Assembly: GCA_016708845.1 (NCBI GenBank)
Contig: JADJFB010000002.1
Location: forward strand, 62,001 to 126,000
Length of the DNA: 64,000 bases
Direction of reading: 5' to 3'
Origin: Bacteroidota bacterium
GTDB taxonomy: Bacteria > Bacteroidota > Bacteroidia > B-17B0 > Aurantibacillaceae
In this document: positions 57,417 through 64,000 of the stretch, in pieces
Numbering within the stretch: the stretch's first letter is position 1
Layout of the letters: every line of letters begins with the position of its first letter
Made by a program: the position numbers and the translations under genes
Notes under the pieces: generated by a model
The model's input: only the letters and a program-made list of their open reading frames with translations
What the model was told of the DNA's origin: nothing
The model's database searches: none

Positions 57417-58187
57417 CTATTCTTTAGTTTCAGGAGGTTTATTCTCTTCCGATTCTCGATAATGATACACGATTTGAAAAGGATCTAAAGATGGTTTATC
57501 ATTTTGCATTTGCCTAAGTATTTCTTCCGCTTGTTGCTCTTCTAATAGCTGTTGATTAGCAATCGCTTCTAAATCAATTTCTTCTTCTGGCCATTGGTAT
57601 GCTATTGGCTGCGGACCGTCTTTTCGGTAATTATAAGCTACTAATACGCCCGATATGGCTCCAAATAAATGCCCTTCCCACGATACCCTTGTATCAAATG
57701 GAAAAATACCATGCGTGATACTTCCATACATAAAAACCACAAAAGCCGAAACCATCATTAATTGTTTATGTTTTCTAAAAACTCCACTAAAAAATAAGAA
57801 TGAAGCAAATCCGTAAATTAAGGTGCTTGCACCAAAATGGTAGTTGGGAATGACATCACTATTTCTACCACCAACCCATAACCAGATTCCGCTAATAACA
57901 TAAATCCAAATAATAGCAGGCCAAGCAATGGGTTTATAGAAATAAAAAATCATAGAACTTAAAATAAGAATCGGAAGGCTATTATTAATAATGTGTCCAA
58001 AATCGCCATGAATAAAAGGAGAAAACAAGATGCCTTTTAAACCAGATATGGTTCTTGGATTGACGCCAAATAAATAAAAATTTAAGTCCCAATTGAAATC
58101 TGCTAAAAATACCGCCCAGCATATTGTCAAAAACAATAAAGGGTATTTAATAACCGATAATAATTCTGATAGAGGAAATTTTCTCAT
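57417..58187 (-). CDS. Rhomboid intramembrane serine protease
   Basis: About 256 residues from the ATG at 58187 (MRKFPLSELL); nine residues upstream from 58214 are also open but less likely. Six or so hydrophobic segments hold the catalytic Ser in GASTLIYG and His in SWEGHLFGAISG, with the N-terminal HGDFGHIINN motif. A Gln/Glu-rich cytoplasmic tail of about 60 residues follows the last helix. Substrate unknown. The frame is intact. Terminators or gaps on both sides indicate a single-gene transcript. Confidence 0.88.
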   Translation of the reverse strand: MRKFPLSELLSVIKYPLLFLTICWAVFLADFNWDLNFYLFGVNPRTISGLKGILFSPFIHGDFGHIINNSLPILILSSMIFYFYKPIAWPAIIWIYVISGIWLWVGGRNSDVIPNYHFGASTLIYGFASFLFFSGVFRKHKQLMMVSAFVVFMYGSITHGIFPFDTRVSWEGHLFGAISGVLVAYNYRKDGPQPIAYQWPEEEIDLEAIANQQLLEEQQAEEILRQMQNDKPSLDPFQIVYHYRESEENKPPETKE

Positions 58188-58263
58188 AACAGAGTTTCTC
58201 CAAAAACATACCAAGCCATAAATACTGACAATAATCGATTTTTACAGTCAGTCTGTCTGAAAA

Positions 58264-58293
58264 CAAAAAAGCCAGAGCTAAACTCTGGCTTTA
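58264..58293. terminator. Intrinsic terminator downstream of the aminotransferase gene
   Basis: AAAGCCAGAG pairs with CTCTGGCTTT around TTTAG on the minus strand, followed by T-run. It ends the aminotransferase transcript. Confidence 0.85.
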
Positions 58294-58313
58294 AATCATA
58301 ATATATTTATCTC

Positions 58314-59513
58314 TTAATTTGTTTTGCCTGGATATATTTTCAATGCTTCTTTTAAGCACAAAATAGCATTTTTTAAATCTTCTTTATTTAATACATAAGC
58401 TAAACGCACTTCGTTAGTTCCTGCACCTGGTGTTGAATAAAATCCTGTTGCAGGAGCCATCATCACTGTTTTACCATCAAACGAAAACTCTTCTAATAAC
58501 CACTGACAAAATTTATCTGAATTATCAATTGGCAAGCGAGCAATACAGTAAAAGGCACCGCTTGGTTTCGGACAAAACACACCATCAATTTTATTGATTT
58601 CTTCAATCACATAATCTCTACGTGCAATATATTCTGTTTTTACCCCGTCAAAATAAGATTGAGGTGTATCTAATGCAGCCTCTGCTCCTATTTGTCCGTA
58701 GCTTGGTGGCGATAAACGAGCCTGAGCAAATTTCATAGCTGCTGCCATTACTTCTTTGTTTTTACTAATCATCGCTCCAATACGAGCACCGCAAGCACTA
58801 TAACGTTTAGAAATAGAATCTAATAATACTACATTATTTTCAATCCCATCTAAATGCATTACAGAAACATATTCTTTTCCATCATAACAAAATTCACGGT
58901 ACACTTCATCACTTAACAAATACAGATCGTATTTTTTTACTAAGTCACGCAATGCCTCTAATTCTGCTTTTGTATATAAATAACCTGTTGGATTTCCAGG
59001 ATTACAAATCATAATCCCTTTTGTTTTTGGTGTAATTACCTTTTCAAAATCACTAATTGGAGGCAATGCAAACCCCGTTTCAATATAACTTCTTACTGGT
59101 ACAACTTTAACGCCCGCTGCAGTAGAAAAACCATTGTAGTTAGCATAAAATGGTTCAGGAATAATGACTTCATCACCTTCGTTAAAGCAAGTTTTCATGG
59201 TAATTTCAATCGCTTCAGAACCACCACAAGTAATAATAACTTCAGATGCGTCGATATTGATATTATATGATTTATAATAATTGCATAATTTTTTACGGTA
59301 GCTTTCATTACCTGCACTGTGACTATACTCCAAGACTTTAAAATCGGCTGTCTTAACTGCATTTAAAAAAGAAGGAGGTGTTTCAATATCAGGTTGACCA
59401 ATATTTAAGTGATAAATTTTAGTACCACGTTTTTTAGCCGCTTCGGCAAAAGGAACTAATTTACGAATTGGAGAAGAAGGCATTTCAATTGCCTTTGTAG
59501 ATATTTTTGGCAT
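58314..59513 (-). CDS. PLP-dependent aminotransferase, aspartate-aminotransferase-like
   Basis: Fold type I aminotransferase of 399 residues. Cofactor and substrate motifs in order: NIGQPDIETPP, then CGGSEAIEI, ICNPGNPTGYLYT, LLSDEVYREFCYDG and the PLP Lys in DSISKRYSACGARIG; the carboxylate Arg lies in VRLAYVLNKEDL. It resembles aspartate/tyrosine aminotransferases; exact substrate (aspartate or aromatic) cannot be told from sequence. The frame is intact. It is divergent from the HD hydrolase gene, 120 bases apart. Confidence 0.85.
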   Translation of the reverse strand: MPKISTKAIEMPSSPIRKLVPFAEAAKKRGTKIYHLNIGQPDIETPPSFLNAVKTADFKVLEYSHSAGNESYRKKLCNYYKSYNINIDASEVIITCGGSEAIEITMKTCFNEGDEVIIPEPFYANYNGFSTAAGVKVVPVRSYIETGFALPPISDFEKVITPKTKGIMICNPGNPTGYLYTKAELEALRDLVKKYDLYLLSDEVYREFCYDGKEYVSVMHLDGIENNVVLLDSISKRYSACGARIGAMISKNKEVMAAAMKFAQARLSPPSYGQIGAEAALDTPQSYFDGVKTEYIARRDYVIEEINKIDGVFCPKPSGAFYCIARLPIDNSDKFCQWLLEEFSFDGKTVMMAPATGFYSTPGAGTNEVRLAYVLNKEDLKNAILCLKEALKIYPGKTN

Positions 59514-59633
59514 AACGCAGTTTTAAATTTGAAGAGCAAAAATAAGCATTTATGCTCTATTTATGATACTATTTGTATGATAAAAACGGTATAAAAATAG
59601 TAGATTTGTTTGTTGTAATACTTCTTAAAAAAT

Positions 59634-60863
59634 ATGGTTTCAAACAAACGAAAAATTATTAACGACCCCATCTATGGCTTTGTAACATTGCCAGATGATT
59701 TGGTATATGATTTAATCAATCACCCTATTTTTCAGCGTTTGCGGAGAATTAAACAATTGGGTTTAACCAATTTGGTTTATCCTGGGGCATTACATACTCG
59801 TTTTCATCACGCTATTGGAGCTATGTATTTAATGATAGAGGCTATACAAGTGTTGAAATCAAAAGATATTAAAATTACTGAGGAAGAATCAAGGGTAGCT
59901 ATTGTAGCGATTTTATTGCATGATATTGGTCACGGTCCTTTTTCGCATGCTTTAGAGCATACCATTGTAAAAGGAATTCATCACGAAGATATTTCAACAA
60001 TGTTGATGGATGAATTGAACAAAACTTTTAAAGGCAAATTAAGTTTAGCCATTAAAATTTTCAAGAACGAACATCCTAAAAAATTCTTACATCAATTAGT
60101 TTCTAGTCAGTTAGATATGGACAGATTAGATTATTTAAATAGAGACAGTTTTTTTACTGGTGTATCAGAAGGTGTTGTGAGTAGCGACCGTATTATTAAA
60201 ATGCTGAATGTAAAGGATGGAAATTTAGTAGTTGAGGCAAAAGGAATTTATAGTGTTGAGAGTTTTTTAATTGCTCGCCGTTTAATGTACTGGCAAGTGT
60301 ATTTGCATAAAACTGTTTTAAGCGCAGAGAAATTATTAGTGAATGTTTTAAAACGTGCCAAAGAACTATCACTGGCTGGCGAAGATTTATTTGCGACTCC
60401 TGCTCTGTCTTTATTCTTAAAAAACAATTTCAGCAAAAAAGATTTTATTAGTAAACCAGAATTATTACAGCAGTTTGTCTTATTAGATGATTACGATATC
60501 ATGGCTTCTGTAAAAGTATGGATGAATCATAAAGACATTGTTTTATCAACTTTATGCACAAATATCATTGATAGAAACTTATACAAAATTGAATTACAAA
60601 ACAAAAACTTCACGCCTAACTACAAAAACCAAATTCAAGAAAAGGTGATGAAGAAATATAAACTAACGAAAAAGGAATCTGAGTATTTTGTATTTGCGGA
60701 AAGCGTCAATAATAGTGCTTACAATTCCTCTAAAGTTCAGATTAACATCTTACACAAAAATGGTCAATTAATTGATGTAGCAAAAGCATCTGACCAATTA
60801 AATATAAAGATGTTGAGTAAAAAAGTAACGAAATATTTTTTGTGTTATCCAAAGGGAATTTAA
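59634..60863 (+). CDS. HD-domain phosphohydrolase, dGTPase/SAMHD1-like
   Basis: A 409-residue HD protein. Metal ligands are visible: H54/H58 in HTRFHHAIG, H96-D97 in LLHDIGHGPFSH, and a late Asp in QLDMDRLDYLNRDS. The order and spacing match the dNTP triphosphohydrolase branch (SAMHD1-like), which cleaves dNTPs to deoxynucleoside and triphosphate. Activity is inferred; some members bind nucleotides or act on other phosphates. The frame is intact. A terminator follows, so it is a single-gene unit. Confidence 0.82.
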   Translation: MVSNKRKIINDPIYGFVTLPDDLVYDLINHPIFQRLRRIKQLGLTNLVYPGALHTRFHHAIGAMYLMIEAIQVLKSKDIKITEEESRVAIVAILLHDIGHGPFSHALEHTIVKGIHHEDISTMLMDELNKTFKGKLSLAIKIFKNEHPKKFLHQLVSSQLDMDRLDYLNRDSFFTGVSEGVVSSDRIIKMLNVKDGNLVVEAKGIYSVESFLIARRLMYWQVYLHKTVLSAEKLLVNVLKRAKELSLAGEDLFATPALSLFLKNNFSKKDFISKPELLQQFVLLDDYDIMASVKVWMNHKDIVLSTLCTNIIDRNLYKIELQNKNFTPNYKNQIQEKVMKKYKLTKKESEYFVFAESVNNSAYNSSKVQINILHKNGQLIDVAKASDQLNIKMLSKKVTKYFLCYPKGI

Positions 60864-60868
60864 ACTCA

Positions 60869-60903
60869 TAAAAAAAAGCTGAACTCACATTCAGCTTTTT
60901 TTA
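60869..60903. terminator. Bidirectional intrinsic terminator
   Basis: AAAAAAAGCTGAA pairs with TTCAGCTTTTTTT around CTCACA. T-runs on both strands serve the HD gene and the convergent TPR gene. Confidence 0.88.
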
Positions 60904-60905
60904 CT

Positions 60906-61559
60906 TTATCCCGGCATACGACTAATCTGCTTTTCCATTTGTTTTAATTGAGAAAGAATTTCGTCGTTTTTAGGTTTTAAATCTTTTGCTTTTTTGAAAT
61001 GTTGTTTGGCAATTTTATATTGCATACGCTGAGCTTCAATATTACATAATTGTAAATGAGCGGCTGCTAAGCTTTCTTTATCCGGTATTCCAGCTTTTAC
61101 CGCTTCCATTAAATGAAGACGAGCTTGTTTTGTATTACCTTTCTTTAATTCAATAAATCCTAACTGCATTAAGTTAGAACCTTCCATATCACCCGTAATT
61201 TTTGATTTAATTTTTAAGCTTTGTCTGATATTCGATTCTGCTTTATCTAAATCATTAGAAGCCATTGATAAATTACTTTGCAACATATAATAACCCGAAC
61301 GAATTGGCTTGAATAATAAACGTGGGAACTTAATTTTATCTAAATATAACTGTGCTTTTTCAACATCACCATCCGTAACAGCTTCTTGCACAATACGCAT
61401 GGTTCCCATCATAAAATACAAAACAATAGAAATAATGGCTAATGAGTAACAAATCCATTCAGTAACTGGATCTAAGAAAAAATGAGATAAAACACCTAAA
61501 GCAATTAGGCCAATAATAAATTGTAATCGGTATAAAATGTAAAAGCGTAGGAACTTCAT
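60906..61559 (-). CDS. Membrane protein with TPR domain
   Basis: A 217-residue protein: two hydrophobic helices at residues 11-30 and 37-56 (separated by a very short loop), then a cytoplasmic helical region of three or four TPR-like hairpins (LYLDKIKFPRLLFKP, LSMASNDLDKAESNIRQSLK, LGFIELKKGNTKQARLHLME, NIEAQRMQYKIAKQHFKKAK). It likely gathers protein partners at the membrane. No named family. The frame is intact. Function unknown. Confidence 0.65.
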   Translation of the reverse strand: MKFLRFYILYRLQFIIGLIALGVLSHFFLDPVTEWICYSLAIISIVLYFMMGTMRIVQEAVTDGDVEKAQLYLDKIKFPRLLFKPIRSGYYMLQSNLSMASNDLDKAESNIRQSLKIKSKITGDMEGSNLMQLGFIELKKGNTKQARLHLMEAVKAGIPDKESLAAAHLQLCNIEAQRMQYKIAKQHFKKAKDLKPKNDEILSQLKQMEKQISRMPG

Positions 61560-61683
61560 AAGTTTATTTTAGTTAAAAATCAATCCAATCCTCTAATTAG
61601 TTTATGTTAGAGGGCATCAAAGATAATTATTTTTTATTGACTTTAATATTTGTTTTCACTATCATTTAACGGAATTTTGATCA

Positions 61684-61722
61684 AAAAAAAACGTCCTTCT
61701 ATCTAAGAAGGACGTTTTTAAT
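61684..61722. terminator. Intrinsic terminator downstream of the M43 protease gene
   Basis: AAAAACGTCCTTCT pairs with AGAAGGACGTTTTT around ATCTA. T-runs on both strands; it ends the metalloprotease transcript. Confidence 0.9.
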
Positions 61723-61735
61723 AATTAAGTACTTA

Positions 61736-64000
61736 TTAGTTAATGATTAATTTCTTAACCACTTTGTTGTTATCAATAGTTAATGATACAAAATAAATAC
61801 CTGCAGTTAATTTACCTGAAGCGTTAACAGCATGTTTATTAGTTACACCTGCATTTGCATTTAATTCATTTTGTTCTACAATTCTACCAGTTACATGATA
61901 TACTAAGATATTAACTTTTGAATTATTAGGTGAAGTGAATTCTACAACAGAAGCACCATTAGTTGGATTTGGATAAATTGATAATCCTAATGAATTTTCA
62001 AATTCACGAATTCCAACTGTTCCAGAGATATTAATATTATCTAAATAAAGGTTTTGTGATTCACCTCCATCAACATCATTTTTAAACCAGAAACGGAATT
62101 TAACATCTCTCTTTCCAACAAGAGGAGAAGTACCAAAACTAGGTATAACTACTGTTTCCCATTTATAATTTGTTGCTGTATAGCTTGTTGCTGTACTCCA
62201 AGGGTTATAAGGAGCATTAACTATACTACCAGTATTAGTAGCCATTACAGAAGCAGTTGGACTACCAATAAATGTTTTCCAAGTACCACCACAATCTAAA
62301 CTGTATTGAACTTTAAAAGTATCACGTGTTACACCAGTTTTTCTAGCAAATGAATAATCAAATTGGAATCCAAGATTTGATACATTTGAAAAATCGTAAG
62401 AAGCAGTCTCAATAATATCAACATGTCCAGCGTTTCCAAAAACACCAACATCACCATTTGCATTAGGTAATACTAAAGATTTTGTTTGACCTGGAACAAA
62501 ACCAGCACCATATTGATTAGATATTTCCCATGTAGGAGAACCGATATCATTATTAGAAGGAACAAACCAACCAGCAGCAAAACCTTGGAAATTTTCAAAA
62601 TCTTCAGATAATGTATCTGAAACAAATGCAGGTGCATTTGAATTCCAATTTGTAACTACTGAGCTAATCGTTTTTGTTGAAACACCTTGAGCATTAGTTA
62701 CAGTTAATGAAACCGAATAAGAACCAGGAGTTGAATAAGTAACTGTTTCGATTGCTGCTGTAGAAGTTGATGGTGTACCACCTTCAAATTGCCAAACATA
62801 TGATAAACCAGTTCCATTAAATGCTGTACTTGTATACACAATTGACTGTCCAGCACAAGTACTCATTTTATTTGAAGCAAAATCAGCTACCGGAGCACAA
62901 GGAGAAACTGTAGTTGGAGTATATACTGTATCGTTTTGATTTGTAGTTGAATTAAAAGTGATTGTTCTGTTTAAGATACCAGTAAAATATAAATTCTCAT
63001 TTGTAATCAACATACTTCTATTTCCAACAGCAGAAGTTGCAGATAATCTTACTTTATCATTTTGCCCTTTTGTAAACATTTTAGGGCAAGAAGAATAATC
63101 CATGATATTTTCAATATTTGGTCTTGTAGCATCACAAGTAGCCATTGTTTTATTTACACCAGTTGTAGGTGAAGGAGTAGTTCCAATATTTAAATTATAC
63201 TCTTCAAATTCACCATTAGTTAAAGATGCAGTTGCTCCAGTAACAGGAACGTTACTTGTAATTACTCTCATTCTATATAATGCATAAGAAGCAGCAGGAA
63301 TTACATGACTTGCTGTAAAAGTTTGTGTACCAAATAATGATGCTGATGACGTAAAAATATTTTCACTTGCATCAGCAAAATCCCCATCTTTATTATAATC
63401 AATATAAACACCAACATAATTATTTTCAGCAGCTTTCGCTACACTAGTAATAGTAATTGTTTGTGCAGCACCACCAGCGTTAAAATCGTTACCATATACC
63501 ATCGAAAAATCAGAATACTCACCTGCTGTACCAGTTGCTACAACATTTGAAGTATCATTTAATGGAACAATAGATGTTCCATTAAATGTAAATAAGTTTC
63601 TTACGATTGTTCCATTTAATGAGTTTAATGCAGTAATGTTATCCATTTTACCAAATTTAACTCTAGTAATATCAGAACTATCTGCAGGAGTAGATACAAC
63701 TGGTGCAGTAGTATATGCTGCCGGTTTAGGGCAAGTACTAAAGAAACCTGTTGTCGGAGGAGTATCAGCAATGTCATCATTTCCACATTCAAAACCTGGT
63801 TCATTTGAACTACCAAACGTATGGCTTAAACCAAACCAATGTCCAATTTCATGACTTAAAGAACGAGCATTTAAACCACCAGTTAAAAAATCATTACGAT
63901 AAACAATAGCATCAGCTGCAGTAACAGGTGATGTACCAGGTAAATAAGTGTATCCAACAATAATTCCACCACCAACTACTGGTCCACCAGAAACAATGTT
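61736..64000 (-). CDS. Secreted M43-type metalloprotease with GEVED, PKD and T9SS domains (partial)
   Basis: Open from the right edge to the stop, at least 754 residues, one frame throughout. The zinc motif HEIGHWFGLSH (about 63830-63862) marks a pappalysin/cytophagalysin (M43) enzyme, followed by ADTPPTT. An insertion of about 150 residues of GEVED type (YIDYNKDGDFADASENIF ... NGEFEEYNLNIG) then separates it from the Met-turn NIMDYSSCPKMFTKGQ. A PKD domain (PVADFASNKMSTCAGQ...), a MAM-like jellyroll (EDFENFQGFAAGW ... YLDNINISG) and a type A sorting domain (LSIYPNPTNGASVVEF ... KKLIIN) follow. The N-terminal propeptide lies outside. Secreted by T9SS; substrate unknown. Confidence 0.85.
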   Translation of the reverse strand, partial: NIVSGGPVVGGGIIVGYTYLPGTSPVTAADAIVYRNDFLTGGLNARSLSHEIGHWFGLSHTFGSSNEPGFECGNDDIADTPPTTGFFSTCPKPAAYTTAPVVSTPADSSDITRVKFGKMDNITALNSLNGTIVRNLFTFNGTSIVPLNDTSNVVATGTAGEYSDFSMVYGNDFNAGGAAQTITITSVAKAAENNYVGVYIDYNKDGDFADASENIFTSSASLFGTQTFTASHVIPAASYALYRMRVITSNVPVTGATASLTNGEFEEYNLNIGTTPSPTTGVNKTMATCDATRPNIENIMDYSSCPKMFTKGQNDKVRLSATSAVGNRSMLITNENLYFTGILNRTITFNSTTNQNDTVYTPTTVSPCAPVADFASNKMSTCAGQSIVYTSTAFNGTGLSYVWQFEGGTPSTSTAAIETVTYSTPGSYSVSLTVTNAQGVSTKTISSVVTNWNSNAPAFVSDTLSEDFENFQGFAAGWFVPSNNDIGSPTWEISNQYGAGFVPGQTKSLVLPNANGDVGVFGNAGHVDIIETASYDFSNVSNLGFQFDYSFARKTGVTRDTFKVQYSLDCGGTWKTFIGSPTASVMATNTGSIVNAPYNPWSTATSYTATNYKWETVVIPSFGTSPLVGKRDVKFRFWFKNDVDGGESQNLYLDNINISGTVGIREFENSLGLSIYPNPTNGASVVEFTSPNNSKVNILVYHVTGRIVEQNELNANAGVTNKHAVNASGKLTAGIYFVSLTIDNNKVVKKLIIN

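Overview
The window is AT-rich chromosomal DNA from a member of the Bacteroidota. Three secreted proteins end in type IX secretion (T9SS) type A sorting domains. Several families are typical of this phylum: DUF4270, DUF4290, DUF4468, DUF5723, a fused alpha/beta E1 dehydrogenase, and a short GT5-only starch-synthase-like protein beside panC. Where a promoter is visible it has the Bacteroidota form (TTG, about 19 bases, TAnnTTTG). I see no tRNA, rRNA, CRISPR array, transposase or prophage. The order within the phylum cannot be settled from the sequence.

Layout. 0-9 kb: end of an acyltransferase, a T9SS repeat protein, a DUF5723/lipoprotein pair, rarA and two unknown exported proteins. 8.7-17 kb: fused E1 dehydrogenase, a DUF4468 protein, a formimidoylglutamase-like hydrolase, an inverted pair of GC-rich repeat elements, a TPR histidine kinase and dnaB. 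17-24.5 kb: YfhO membrane protein, MsbA-type ABC exporter, acyltransferase and grpE-dnaJ. 24.7-31 kb: a run of four thioredoxin-fold envelope proteins (one TlpA with CGPC, three OmpA fusions without the cysteines), then murA and a DUF4290 gene. 31-40 kb: GNAT, smpB, a tandem 89-bp structured element before a small lipoprotein, pckA, a thioesterase, a leucine-rich-repeat T9SS protein, glyS and panC. 40.7-55 kb: starch-synthase-like protein, DUF4270 lipoprotein, glycosyltransferase, purC, cystathionine beta-synthase, subtilase, desaturase, cmk, sua5, pheT, a barrel protein and a TPR lipoprotein. 55-64 kb: def, guaB, rhomboid, aminotransferase, HD hydrolase, a TPR membrane protein and an M43 metalloprotease that runs off the edge.

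Most of the content is housekeeping (replication, translation, nucleotide and cofactor synthesis, gluconeogenesis, folding) mixed with cell-envelope and secreted proteins. There is no obvious mobile island or defence system.

Sequence quality shapes the reading. Many genes are broken by single-base changes, mostly in short homopolymers. This is densest at 40.7-55.2 kb, where nearly every long gene is split, including normally essential purC and pheT. I read these as base-calling or assembly errors, not pseudogenes, and annotate the reconstructed genes. The observations most worth a second look are the tandem 89-bp element with a compensating stem change, the thioredoxin/OmpA gene run, the GEVED-like insertion inside the M43 protease, Asp in place of the catalytic Cys of MurA, the YopM/IpaH-like leucine-rich-repeat protein, and several families of palindromic intergenic repeats.
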